Shown: positions 1 through 6,933, counted from the first letter of the stretch. The stretch: DNA of 8,026 nucleotides from Pseudomonadota bacterium (GCA_023389175.1 JAEWEW010000036.1:1-8026); one strand, 5' to 3'. Program-made: numbers and translations. The notes: a model not told the origin generated them from the sequence alone.

Positions 1-51
1 CGCGGCGCCTGGCCGCACCCGGCCTGCCCTCGGCATCGCGGCCGCGTCCAT
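1..51 (-). CDS. gatB: Probable 5' end of gatB (Asp/Glu-tRNA amidotransferase subunit B), cut by window edge
   Basis: The stop codon of gatA and a new ATG share one base (TGATG on the minus strand, positions 53 to 49). From that ATG 17 codons stay open to the window edge and read MDAAAMPRAGRVRPGAA. GatB is the subunit that binds the misacylated tRNA and performs the kinase and transamidation steps of GatCAB, and it commonly follows gatA. The assignment rests on this position and on the coupled start, not on homology. The residues seen do not show the usual GatB beginning (a segment like WE-VVIGLE-HAQL), so they are either a short N-terminal extension or the true start lies further left, outside the window. 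A second in-frame ATG sits at 34-36. Confidence is moderate for gatB being next and low for this exact start. Confidence 0.45.
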   Translation of the reverse strand, partial: MDAAAMPRAGRVRPGAA

Positions 52-1568
52 CAGGCCGGCTGGCCCGCCGGCGGCCGCTCCAGGTGCCAGCCGGTGGATC
101 GCTGCAGCGCGCTTGCCGTGGCGAGCAGCCGCGCCTCCTGCAGGTGCGGCGCGATCAGCTGCAGCCCGACCGGCAGCCTGCCGTCGCCGAAGCCGCACGG
201 CACCGACATTGCCGGCAGGCCGGCGAGCGACGCCGGCAGGGTGAAGATGTCCGCCAGGTAGTTGCGCACCGGATCGTCGGTCTGCTCGCCGATGCGCCAC
301 GCGGTCGTCGGCGCGACCGGGCCGGCGACCAGGTCCACCTGGCCGAAGACCCGGACGAAGTCGTCGGAGATCAGCCGGCGCAGCTGCTGCGCCTTGCGGT
401 AGTAGGCGTCGTAGTAGCCGTGGGACAGCACATAGGTCCCGACGATGATCCGGCGCTTCACCTCGGCGCCGAAGCCCTCGGCGCGGGTGGTCATGTACAT
501 GTCGCGCAGATCGCGATACTGCTCCGCCCGGTGCCCGTAGCGCACGCCGTCGAAGCGCGACAGGTTGCTGGAGGCCTCGGCCGGCGCAATCACGTAGTAG
601 GCCGGGATGGAGAGCTCCGTGCGTGGCAGCGACACCGGCACCGCCTCGGCGCCGAGCCTGCCGAGCGCCGCGATGCCCTCCTCCACCGCCCGGCGGACAT
701 CCGGCCTCAGGCCTTCGCCGAAGAACTCCGCCGGCAGGCCGATGCGCAGGCCGGCCAGCGGCGCCGACTCGGTCGCCATGCCGGATACCGGCTTCGCGCA
801 GGCGGCGACGAAGTCCTCCGCCGGCAACTGCAGGCTGGTCGAGTCACGTGGATCGAAGCCGCTCATCGCGGTGAGCAGCAGCGCGCATTCCTCCGCGCTG
901 CGGGCGATGACGCCTGCCTGGTCCAGGCTGCTCGCGTAGGCGATCATGCCGTAGCGCGAGACCCGCCCGTAGGTCGGCTTGATGCCGGTCACGCCGCACA
1001 TCGCGGCCGGCTGCCTCACCGACCCGCCGGTATCCGTGCCGGTCGCCCACGGCACCAGGCCGGCGGCAACCGCGGCGGCCGAGCCGCCGGACGAGCCGCC
1101 GGCGATGCGGTCCCGATCCCAGGGATTGCGTACCGCGCCAAAGACCGGGTTCTCGTTGGCCGAGCCCATCGCGAACTCGTCGCAGTTCAGCTTGCCGAGG
1201 CTGACCGCGCCGCCGGCCGCGACCCGTTCCACCACGGTGGCGTCGAACGGGCTGCTGTAGCCGGCGAGCATCCGCGAGCCGGCGGTGCTGCGCCAGCCGC
1301 GGGTGACGAAGATGTCCTTGTGCGCCACCGGAAGGCCGGCGAGCGGTGCGTCGGCATCGCCCGGCCCGCCGGCCGCGCGTGCGCCAGCCAGGAGGCCGTC
1401 CGCGCGCCGCGCCTGATCGCGCGTGAGCTCCGGCTGCACGTCGAGAAAGGCGTTGAGGTCGCTTGCGTCGACGGCGGCGAGGCAGGCGTCGGCCAGCTCC
1501 AGCGCGGAGAGCTCACCCGACCGCAGCGCACGCTGCAGCTCGCGGATGCCCAGGGTGGCGAGAATCAT
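51..1568 (-). CDS. gatA: Asp/Glu-tRNA(Asn/Gln) amidotransferase subunit A (GatA)
   Basis: This is the glutaminase subunit of GatCAB, a cytoplasmic enzyme that releases ammonia from glutamine and channels it to GatB to amidate Glu-tRNA(Gln) or Asp-tRNA(Asn). The 505-residue protein shows the full amidase-signature Ser-cisSer-Lys triad. Lys84 lies in AHKD, Ser159 in the glycine/serine-rich GGSSGGSAAA, and the nucleophile Ser183 in TDTGGSVRQPA. The spacings of 75 and 99 residues from the Lys match those I recall for S. aureus GatA. The segment GKLNCDEFAMGSANENP (125-141) is also typical of GatA rather than of general amidases, and the length is close to the usual 480-500. The ATG start overlaps the gatC stop as ATGA, so translation is probably coupled. 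No frameshift or missing key residue is visible. A stand-alone amidase is unlikely given the gatC neighbour. Confidence 0.97.
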   Translation of the reverse strand: MILATLGIRELQRALRSGELSALELADACLAAVDASDLNAFLDVQPELTRDQARRADGLLAGARAAGGPGDADAPLAGLPVAHKDIFVTRGWRSTAGSRMLAGYSSPFDATVVERVAAGGAVSLGKLNCDEFAMGSANENPVFGAVRNPWDRDRIAGGSSGGSAAAVAAGLVPWATGTDTGGSVRQPAAMCGVTGIKPTYGRVSRYGMIAYASSLDQAGVIARSAEECALLLTAMSGFDPRDSTSLQLPAEDFVAACAKPVSGMATESAPLAGLRIGLPAEFFGEGLRPDVRRAVEEGIAALGRLGAEAVPVSLPRTELSIPAYYVIAPAEASSNLSRFDGVRYGHRAEQYRDLRDMYMTTRAEGFGAEVKRRIIVGTYVLSHGYYDAYYRKAQQLRRLISDDFVRVFGQVDLVAGPVAPTTAWRIGEQTDDPVRNYLADIFTLPASLAGLPAMSVPCGFGDGRLPVGLQLIAPHLQEARLLATASALQRSTGWHLERPPAGQPA

Positions 1569-1852
1569 TCCACCACCCGGGGCACCAGGTACAGCCCGTC
1601 CTCCACTGACGGGGCATGCGCCTGGTTCGCCTCGCGCTCATCCCGCTCGGTCACCACGTCGTCACGCAGCCGCAGCGGCTCGGCCTGGGGATGGGTCATC
1701 GGCTCGACGCCGTCGGTATCGACTGCGCGCAGCGCCTCGATCACGTCGAACACCTGGTTGAGCTTGTCGAGCAGATCGGCCTTCTCGTCGCCGTCGAAGC
1801 GGATCCGGGCGAGTTCAGCAAGCGGGTCGATATCTTGTAGCGTCAGGGACAT
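1565..1852 (-). CDS. gatC: Asp/Glu-tRNA(Asn/Gln) amidotransferase subunit C (GatC)
   Basis: GatC is the small subunit that wraps around the GatA-GatB interface and stabilises GatA. The 95-residue protein has the usual length. It begins MSLTLQDIDPLAELARIRFD, a pattern typical of the family: a short N-terminal segment, then the helix with LARI. A helical region with LDKLNQVFDVIEAL follows at about 29-42, then the VEPMTHPQ turn at about 49-56, and the C-terminal part contains LRDDVVTE. It is the first gene of the minus-strand cluster, and its stop overlaps the gatA start by four bases (ATGA). No strong Shine-Dalgarno sequence precedes the ATG at 1852, so the start is chosen from family alignment and length. 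The upstream region is shared with the divergent mreB gene. I could not place a convincing promoter for this strand. Confidence 0.95.
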   Translation of the reverse strand: MSLTLQDIDPLAELARIRFDGDEKADLLDKLNQVFDVIEALRAVDTDGVEPMTHPQAEPLRLRDDVVTERDEREANQAHAPSVEDGLYLVPRVVE

Positions 1853-1895
1853 GGCGTGTTTGCGGTCTCGCGGATCTCGGGGCTCACACGGCGGG

Positions 1896-1959
1896 CATGC
1901 GCCGTTCCAAATCCGGCGCGCATGTGCGGTTCCAAAATCCGGCGCGAATGCGCCGTTCG
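1896..1959. repeat. Short tandem repeats with GC-rich hairpins, upstream of gatC
   Basis: Unit 1 (1896-1920, 25 bases) and unit 2 (1921-1946, 26 bases) match at 23 of 25 aligned positions plus one inserted A. Both have the form CATGYGCSGTTCCAAA followed by TCCGGCGCG. A partial third unit at 1947-1959 matches the first 13 bases at 11 positions. The units contain complementary arms. Small hairpins can form from 1888-1893 with 1900-1905, from 1899-1904 with 1914-1919 (excluding the first), and from 1940-1945 with 1950-1955 around a GAAT loop. The repeats could be a degenerate REP-like element, a regulator binding array, or a local duplication. No function can be assigned from sequence alone. Confidence 0.7.
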
Positions 1960-1994
1960 TTGCCGCCCGGATGCCGCCGGTCGCGCGGTAGCCA

Positions 1995-2053
1995 ACCGGC
2001 GTTCGCGGGCTCGTCCGATTTGCACACTGGGCCCCGCCGAATACAACGCCGGT
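1995..2053. repeat. 9-bp perfect inverted repeat with an alternative hairpin, mreB upstream region
   Basis: ACCGGCGTT at 1995-2003 is exactly complementary to AACGCCGGT at 2045-2053, with 41 bases between the arms. The left arm can instead pair its first seven bases with CGCCGGT at 1975-1981, forming a tighter hairpin with a 13-base loop. The arms are visible directly. That they act as an operator or RNA switch is only a possibility, and arms of this length and GC content can arise by chance. Confidence 0.45.
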
Positions 2054-2111
2054 GGCAACCGTTCAGCGGCCCTCGGCCTCGGAACCGCCGAGAAATCAAG
2101 GGAGTATACGG

Positions 2112-2117
2112 TATGAT
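2112..2117 (+). promoter_or_regulatory. Candidate -10 element (TATGAT) for the mre operon
   Basis: TATGAT matches the sigma-70 -10 consensus at five of six positions. It lies in the most AT-rich part of the gap and would give a transcript starting about 30 bases before the mreB ATG. No good -35 hexamer is found 16-18 bases upstream: the best, CCGAGA at 2088-2093, has three matches. A second weaker candidate is TTGCAC at 2020-2025 with TACAAC at 2042-2047, spaced 16 bases. The call is tentative. Confidence 0.3.
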
Positions 2118-2155
2118 CCAACGACCTTTCAGCCACACAAAAAGCGGCGGTTCCC

Positions 2156-3199
2156 ATGCTGGGATTCATCAAGAAATACTTCTCCAACGACCTCGCCATC
2201 GACCTCGGAACCGCCAACACGCTGATCTATGTTCGTGGCAAGGGCGTGGTCCTGAATGAACCGTCGGTTGTCGCCATTCGCACGGAAGGCGGACCCAACG
2301 GCAAGCGTACGATCGCCGCGGTCGGGCAGGAAGCGAAGCTCATGCTGGGCAAGGTGCCGGGCAACATCCAGGCCATCCGCCCCATGAAGGACGGCGTCAT
2401 TGCCGACTTCACCGTCACGGAGCAGATGCTCAAGCAGTTCATCCGCATGGTGCATCCCGGGTCGGTGTTCGCGCCAAACCCGCGCATCATCATCTGTGTT
2501 CCCTGCGGCTCCACCCAGGTGGAGCGCCGCGCCATTCGCGAATCCGCGCTCGGCGCCGGCGCCTCCAACGTTTTCCTGATCGAGGAACCGATGGCGGCAG
2601 CGATCGGTGCCGGCCTGCCGGTTTCGGACGCCACCGGCTCGATGGTGGTCGACGTGGGCGGCGGCACCACCGAGGTCGGCGTCATCTCGCTCGGCGGCAT
2701 GGTGCACGCCAGCTCGATCCGTGTCGGCGGCGACAAGTTCGACGAAGCCATCATCAACTACATCCGCCGCAACTACGGCATGCTGATCGGCGAGACCACC
2801 GCCGAGAGCATCAAGAAGGAGATCGGCTCGGCGTTTCCAGGCTCGGAGGTGAAGGAGCTGGAGGTGAAGGGCCGCAACCTCTCCGAGGGCATCCCGCGCG
2901 CGTTCCGCATCTCGTCCAACGAGATCCTGGAATCGCTCACGGATCCGCTGAACCAGATCGTCTCCGCAGTGAAGATCGCGCTCGAGCAGACGCCGCCGGA
3001 GATCGGCGCGGACATCACCGAGCGGGGCATCATGCTGACCGGTGGCGGCGCGCTGCTGCGCGACCTGGATCGCCTGCTGATCGAGGAGACCGGACTGCCG
3101 GTGCTGGTGGCGGACGATCCCCTCACCTGCGTCGTGCGCGGCTGCGGCCTCGCCCTGGAGCGCATGGACAAGCTCGGAACCATCTTCGCGAGCGAGTAG
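2156..3199 (+). CDS. mreB: Rod shape-determining protein MreB (bacterial actin)
   Basis: MreB is an ATP-binding actin homologue that forms membrane-bound antiparallel filaments and positions the side-wall synthesis machinery. The 347 residues match the usual family length. The N-terminus MLGFIKKYFS is a short amphipathic membrane-binding stretch. The actin-fold nucleotide motifs are all present: phosphate-1 DLGTANT at 16-22, the LIEEPMAAAIGAGLPV segment at 141-156, phosphate-2 DVGGGTTEVG at 166-175, and the adenosine motif around LTGGGALLRDLD at 294-305. The ATG at 2156 is chosen because it gives this conserved N-terminus; only a weak GGCGG (2146-2150) precedes it. It is the first gene of the elongation operon, with mreC 66 bases downstream. 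The possible paralogue Mbl is unlikely in a Gram-negative and given the mreCD context. Confidence 0.98.
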   Translation: MLGFIKKYFSNDLAIDLGTANTLIYVRGKGVVLNEPSVVAIRTEGGPNGKRTIAAVGQEAKLMLGKVPGNIQAIRPMKDGVIADFTVTEQMLKQFIRMVHPGSVFAPNPRIIICVPCGSTQVERRAIRESALGAGASNVFLIEEPMAAAIGAGLPVSDATGSMVVDVGGGTTEVGVISLGGMVHASSIRVGGDKFDEAIINYIRRNYGMLIGETTAESIKKEIGSAFPGSEVKELEVKGRNLSEGIPRAFRISSNEILESLTDPLNQIVSAVKIALEQTPPEIGADITERGIMLTGGGALLRDLDRLLIEETGLPVLVADDPLTCVVRGCGLALERMDKLGTIFASE

Positions 3200-3252
3200 T
3201 ACCCAACGACGCAAGCAGGCCCGGCACCGGCAGCGGCGGGACCGACCGGCCC

Positions 3253-3258
3253 GGGGGA
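3253..3258 (+). promoter_or_regulatory. Ribosome-binding site of mreC
   Basis: GGGGGA ends seven bases before the mreC ATG at 3266 and is the clearest Shine-Dalgarno-like site in the window. It supports this start codon. The 66-base mreB-mreC gap before it is GC-rich but shows no stem followed by a T run, so it does not look like a terminator. Confidence 0.55.
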
Positions 3259-3265
3259 ACAAGCG

Positions 3266-4177
3266 ATGGACAGAAGCCCGCCCCCCATCTTCAGGCAAGG
3301 TCCCTCCGCCAACGCCCGGCTCGTCTTCTTCGGGTTGCTGTCGCTGGCGCTGGTGATCGCCGACGCCCGCTTCGATGCGCTCGGCGGCCTGCGCCAGGGC
3401 ATCGGCAACCTGCTCTACCCCATCCAGCGCACCCTGCTCGTTCCCCGCGACGCGATCGCGCTCGCCGGCGGCTACATGGCCGAGCTGACTACGCTGCGCC
3501 AGGAGAACGCGGAGCTCAAGCGGATCGAGGCCCTGAACGCCAAGGCCCTGTTGCAGGTGGAGCAGCTGGCCGCGGAGAACAAGCGGCTGCGCGAGCTCGC
3601 AGGCGCACGCGATCGCGCGGCGGTGCGCTCGGTGCTTTCGGAGGTGCTCTACGAGACGCGTGACCCGTTCACCCGCAAGCTGGTGCTGGACAAGGGCGCG
3701 CAGCACGAGGTGCTGCCCGGCCAGCCGGTCATCGACTCGAGGGGACTGGTGGGACAGGTGACGCGGGTCTTCCAGTTCAGCAGCGAGATGACGCTGGTGA
3801 CCGATCGCAGCACCACGGTGCCGGTGGTCCTGCAGCGCACCGGCATGCGGTCGGTCGCCTTCGGCGGCGCGGCGCCCGGTCGCATGGAGCTGCGCTATCT
3901 CGCCTCCACCGCCGACGTGCGCGAGGGCGACCTCCTCACCACCTCCGGCCTGGACGCGCTCTATCCGCCGGGTCTTCCGGTCGGCCGCGTCGAGCGGATC
4001 GAGCGCGGCGGGGACAACGACTTCGTGCGGGTGCTGGTCGCCCCCACCGCGGAGATCCAGAACAACCACCTGCTGGTCGTCCTGCAGGTCGACACCAGCG
4101 TGATCCCGCCGGGTCCGCCGGTGGATGCGGTCGACTCGCCGCGCAAGCGGCGACGCGCGCAGCATGTGGACGGATGA
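3266..4177 (+). CDS. mreC: Rod shape-determining protein MreC
   Basis: MreC is a bitopic inner-membrane protein whose periplasmic domain binds and activates PBP2 in the Rod complex. The 303-residue protein shows the expected order: a short cytoplasmic N-terminus, one membrane segment at about 19-33, a coiled coil at about 72-112 (LRQENAELKRIEAL and LAAENKRLREL), then the two-barrel periplasmic domain from about 120 to 276. The conserved GLDALYPPGLPVGRV lies at 228-242, and GLVGQV at 160-165. The tail after residue 277 is Pro-rich and ends in a basic RKRRR cluster at 293-297; such tails vary among MreC proteins. The start has a good GGGGGA site. The mreD ATG lies six bases after the stop, so the two are probably co-translated. 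The identification is firm; the role of the tail is unknown. Confidence 0.97.
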   Translation: MDRSPPPIFRQGPSANARLVFFGLLSLALVIADARFDALGGLRQGIGNLLYPIQRTLLVPRDAIALAGGYMAELTTLRQENAELKRIEALNAKALLQVEQLAAENKRLRELAGARDRAAVRSVLSEVLYETRDPFTRKLVLDKGAQHEVLPGQPVIDSRGLVGQVTRVFQFSSEMTLVTDRSTTVPVVLQRTGMRSVAFGGAAPGRMELRYLASTADVREGDLLTTSGLDALYPPGLPVGRVERIERGGDNDFVRVLVAPTAEIQNNHLLVVLQVDTSVIPPGPPVDAVDSPRKRRRAQHVDG

Positions 4178-4183
4178 CCTGAC

Positions 4184-4699
4184 ATGGCGACGCGCAACGA
4201 ATACCTCCTCCTGCCGGTAAGCCGCGCCTACATCGCGTTCACCATCCTGTTCGCGACGGTGCTGGACATCATGCCCTGGGGCCGTGACGTCGGCATTCCT
4301 GATTTCCTCGCGCTCGTGCTGGTGTTCTGGAACATCCACCAGCCGCGCAAGGTCGGCATCGGCATCGGCTTCCTGCTCGGGCTGCTGATGGACGTGCACA
4401 GCTCCTCGGTGCTCGGCGAGCGGGCGCTGCTCTACAGCCTGCTCTGCTACGGCGCCTGGTTCATGCATCGGCGCGTGCCCTGGTTCCGCATCGGCGGCCA
4501 GATGCTTCACGTTCTGCCGCTCTTCATCGCCGCCCAGATGGTGGTGACGCTGGTCCGGGTCGCCACCGGCGCGCCGATGCCGGGCTGGAGCATCATGCTG
4601 CAGTGGGTCAGCACGGTGCTGCTCTGGCCGATCGCCGACATGCTGCTGCTCGCGCCGCAGCGCCGCGCCGCGGAGCGGGACGAAAACCGGCCGCTATGA
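4184..4699 (+). CDS. mreD: Rod shape-determining protein MreD
   Basis: MreD is a small polytopic inner-membrane protein that works with MreC in the Rod complex. The 171 residues are mostly hydrophobic, with about six likely membrane segments at roughly 13-30, 39-54, 58-74, 79-95, 107-127 and 138-156. Typical family features are IPDFLALVLVFW (38-49) in the second segment and GLLMDVHSSSVLGERALLYSL (66-86), with the conserved Gly-Leu-x-x-Asp core at the end of the third. The C-terminus is short, charged and probably cytoplasmic. The stop codon shares ATGA with the mrdA start, suggesting translational coupling of MreD to PBP2. Only a weak purine stretch (GGACGGA, 4168-4174) precedes the start. 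MreD proteins diverge strongly in sequence, so position between mreC and mrdA adds much to this call. Confidence 0.96.
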   Translation: MATRNEYLLLPVSRAYIAFTILFATVLDIMPWGRDVGIPDFLALVLVFWNIHQPRKVGIGIGFLLGLLMDVHSSSVLGERALLYSLLCYGAWFMHRRVPWFRIGGQMLHVLPLFIAAQMVVTLVRVATGAPMPGWSIMLQWVSTVLLWPIADMLLLAPQRRAAERDENRPL

Positions 4700-6933
4700 T
4701 CGCAGGCGCGAAGGCGATCCGCCCCCGGGCGCTGCGGCACTCGATGGAGGTCGCGGATCCGGAGCTCGCTGCCCGGCGGCTGCGGCTGCGGCTCGCGGTC
4801 GCGATGGCGATGGTCGTGATCTGCTTCGGCATCCTCGCGACCCGTTTCTACTACCTGCAGGTGGTGCGCCATAGCGACTTCCATTCGCAGGCGGAGGACA
4901 ACCGGATCACGATGGTGCCGGTGCCGCCGCAGCGCGGACAGATCACCGACCGCAACGGCATCGTCCTTGCGGAGAACGTCTTCTCCTACGCGCTCGAGCT
5001 TGCGCCGGGGCAGATCGCGAACCTCAACGCCACCATCGATGCGCTCTCCAAGGTGGTCGACATCTCGCAGACCGAGCGCCGCCGCTTCCGCCGGCTGATG
5101 GCGGAGATGAAGTTCACCGACACCGTGCCGCTCAAGACGCGCCTCACCGACGAGGAAGTGGCCCGGATCGCGGCGACCCGCTTCCAGTTTCCCGGGATCG
5201 AGGTGAAGGCGCGGCCCTACCGACACTATCCGCTCGGCCCGACCGCGGCCCATGTGATCGGACACATCGGCCGCATCTCGTCCGACGACAACGAGCGCCT
5301 GACCGAGGCCGGCCGCGCCTCCTCCTACGCCGGCTCGACCCACATCGGCAAGCTCGGCGTGGAGTACAGCTACGAGGAAGCGCTGCACGGCGAGCCCGGG
5401 ATCGAGGAGGTGGAGGTCACTGCCGGCGGCCGGGCCATTCGCGCGCTGTCGCGCAAGCCGCCCAAGTCCGGGCAGAACCTGGTGATGTCGCTCGACATCC
5501 GCCTGCAGAAGCTGGTGGAGACCTGGTTCGGCGACCGGCGCGGGGCGCTGGTCGCGATCGAGCCGGCGACCGGCGACGTGCTCGCGTTCGTGTCGATGCC
5601 GACCTTCGATCCGAACCTCTTCGTCGACGGCATCGACGTCCAGTCGTGGCAGGAGCTCAACAACAATCCGGACCGGCCGCTGATGAACCGGCCGCTGCGC
5701 GGCACCTATCCACCCGGGTCCACCTACAAGCCGTTCATGGCGCTGGCGGTATGGAAGTCGGGGGTGCGCAAGCCGCGGGACACCATCTCGGACCCGGGCT
5801 TCTTCGCGCTCGGCAAGCATCGCTTCCGCGATTCCAAGCCGCAGGGCCACGGGCTGGTGGACCTGTACAAGTCCATCGTCGTCTCGTCGGACACCTACTA
5901 CTACGGCGCCGCCTACGAGATGGGTGTCGACTTCATCCACGACTTCATGAAGCCGTGGGGCTTCGGCCAGCTCACCGGCATCGACCTGCGCGACGAGTCG
6001 GCCGGGATCCTTCCATCCATGGCCTGGAAGCGCAAGCGCTTCAACCAGCCCTGGTACCCGGGCGAGACGCCTTCGGTCGGCATCGGCCAGGGCTACAACT
6101 CGTTCACCATCCTGCAGCTCGCGCATGCCACCGCGACGCTCGCCAACAACGGGGTGATCATGCGGCCCCACGTGGTGCGCGCGGTCGAGGATCCCCACAC
6201 CGGCGCGTCGCGCAAGACGGTGGACCGCGAAGCCGGCCGCATCGACGTGCCGCCGGAGGCGCTCAGGCTCGTGAAGAACGCGATGGTCGCGGTCAACAAG
6301 GAAGGCACCGGCCGCCTCGCCTTCCGCGGCGCCGAGTACCAGGCGGCCGGCAAGACCGGCACGGCGCAGGTGATCGGCATCAAGCAGAACGAGAAGTACG
6401 ACGAGAAGAAGGTGGCCGAGCGGCACCGCGACCACTCCCTGTTCGTCGCCTTCGCGCCCGCGGACGAGCCGAAGATCGCGGTGGCGCTCATCGTCGAGAA
6501 CGGCGGCTTCGGCGCCCAGGCGGCCGCGCCGATCACCCGCCGGGTGTTCGACTACTACCTGCTCGGCAAGCTGCCGGAGAACCAGGATCTGCCCTTCCCG
6601 GACCGAGAGGAAGAGGAGGAGATGCGCGACGTCCCGGCCTCCACCGAGCCGGAGCTTGCGCCTGGCGAGGTGGAGGGCACACCGCCGGAGGCCGCCTCGG
6701 TGGCTCCCGTGAAGACCGCCACGGTCCCGCCGCCCGTCAAGACCGCCGCGGCACCGCCGCACGCCAAGGCCGCCCCAGCGGCGGCGCCCGTCAAGCCCGC
6801 CACGATCCCTCCTGGCGCGAAGACCGCCGCAGTCCCGCCGCGCGCCCCGACCGGTGCATCCGGTGCACGTGCCCCGTCGACGAAGGCTTCGCGGTCGCCG
6901 GCCACGCAACGAAAGCCGGGGGCCGGAGGATGA
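4696..6933 (+). CDS. mrdA: Penicillin-binding protein 2 (peptidoglycan D,D-transpeptidase MrdA), with extended C-terminal tail
   Basis: PBP2 is the class B transpeptidase that cross-links new side-wall peptidoglycan in the periplasm, paired with RodA. Of 745 residues, a membrane anchor lies at about 33-47 (LAVAMAMVVICFGIL). The N-terminal pedestal domain with RGQITDRNG (80-88) follows, then the transpeptidase domain from about 260. Its active-site motifs are intact: nucleophile Ser342 in GSTYKP (SxxK to Lys345), SSD at 397-399 (an SxD, as expected for PBP2), and KTGTAQ at 553-558. The catalytic part ends near residue 630, about where E. coli PBP2 (633 residues) stops. An acidic run (EEEEEMRD, 638-645) and an Ala/Pro/Lys-rich tail of about 100 residues follow. 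I chose the ATG at 4696 because it forms ATGA with the mreD stop. The ATG at 4744 (Met17, MEVADPELAARR) would give a more usual N-terminus and is a real alternative. Confidence 0.96.
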   Translation: MIAGAKAIRPRALRHSMEVADPELAARRLRLRLAVAMAMVVICFGILATRFYYLQVVRHSDFHSQAEDNRITMVPVPPQRGQITDRNGIVLAENVFSYALELAPGQIANLNATIDALSKVVDISQTERRRFRRLMAEMKFTDTVPLKTRLTDEEVARIAATRFQFPGIEVKARPYRHYPLGPTAAHVIGHIGRISSDDNERLTEAGRASSYAGSTHIGKLGVEYSYEEALHGEPGIEEVEVTAGGRAIRALSRKPPKSGQNLVMSLDIRLQKLVETWFGDRRGALVAIEPATGDVLAFVSMPTFDPNLFVDGIDVQSWQELNNNPDRPLMNRPLRGTYPPGSTYKPFMALAVWKSGVRKPRDTISDPGFFALGKHRFRDSKPQGHGLVDLYKSIVVSSDTYYYGAAYEMGVDFIHDFMKPWGFGQLTGIDLRDESAGILPSMAWKRKRFNQPWYPGETPSVGIGQGYNSFTILQLAHATATLANNGVIMRPHVVRAVEDPHTGASRKTVDREAGRIDVPPEALRLVKNAMVAVNKEGTGRLAFRGAEYQAAGKTGTAQVIGIKQNEKYDEKKVAERHRDHSLFVAFAPADEPKIAVALIVENGGFGAQAAAPITRRVFDYYLLGKLPENQDLPFPDREEEEEMRDVPASTEPELAPGEVEGTPPEAASVAPVKTATVPPPVKTAAAPPHAKAAPAAAPVKPATIPPGAKTAAVPPRAPTGASGARAPSTKASRSPATQRKPGAGG
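6706..6840 (+). repeat. Five tandem 27-bp repeats encoding the nonapeptide PVKTAxxPP in the PBP2 tail
   Basis: Five back-to-back in-frame units of exactly 27 bases encode residues 671-715: PVKTATVPP, PVKTAAAPP, HAKAAPAAA, PVKPATIPP and GAKTAAVPP. Lysine at the third place is kept in all five, and the Pro-Pro ending in four. Units 1 and 2 differ at only 4 of 27 bases, while unit 3 is the most diverged. The region follows the transpeptidase domain and should lie in the periplasm. Such a Pro/Ala/Lys stretch should be extended and cationic; its role is unknown. Confidence 0.85.

Larger units (their letters stand above)
1853..2155. other. Divergent intergenic region between gatC and mreB
   Basis: These 303 bases separate two genes read in opposite directions, so they should hold promoters for both the gat and mre clusters. 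The gatC half (about 1888-1960) is a cluster of GC-rich imperfect direct repeats able to form small hairpins. The middle (1975-2053) has inverted repeats. The last 60 bases before mreB are visibly richer in A and T and hold the best promoter candidate. Short open frames cross this region on both strands, but they have no recognisable protein, no good ribosome-binding site, and partly translate the repeats, so I do not call a gene. No tRNA or intrinsic terminator was seen. Confidence 0.8.

Noticed and set aside
84..1991. A 635-codon open frame on the plus strand, antisense to gatA and gatC
   Set aside because: Its product is Arg/Ala/Gly/His-rich with no recognisable domain. It runs opposite two certain genes, and such mirror frames are expected in high-GC coding DNA.
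1843..2259. Overlapping short open frames on both strands (84-125 codons) in the gatC-mreB gap
   Set aside because: They translate the direct repeats, run into the neighbouring genes in other frames, and show no ribosome-binding site or recognisable product.
3200..3265. Possible terminator in the mreB-mreC gap
   Set aside because: The bases are GC-rich, but only a 5-bp pairing (3220-3224 with 3251-3255) could be found and there is no T run. The genes are expected to be co-transcribed.
2129..4510. A 793-codon minus-strand open frame opposite mreB, mreC and mreD
   Set aside because: It is an antisense shadow of three certain genes, with low-complexity His/Arg/Asp-rich composition and no domain.
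5884..5892. Apparent change of the SxN motif to SSD in PBP2
   Set aside because: An Asp at this place is normal for the PBP2 subfamily, so the active site is not considered altered.
6705..6840. Regular 27-base spacing that might suggest a CRISPR-like array
   Set aside because: The repeats are in-frame, directly adjacent without spacers, and encode a low-complexity protein tail.
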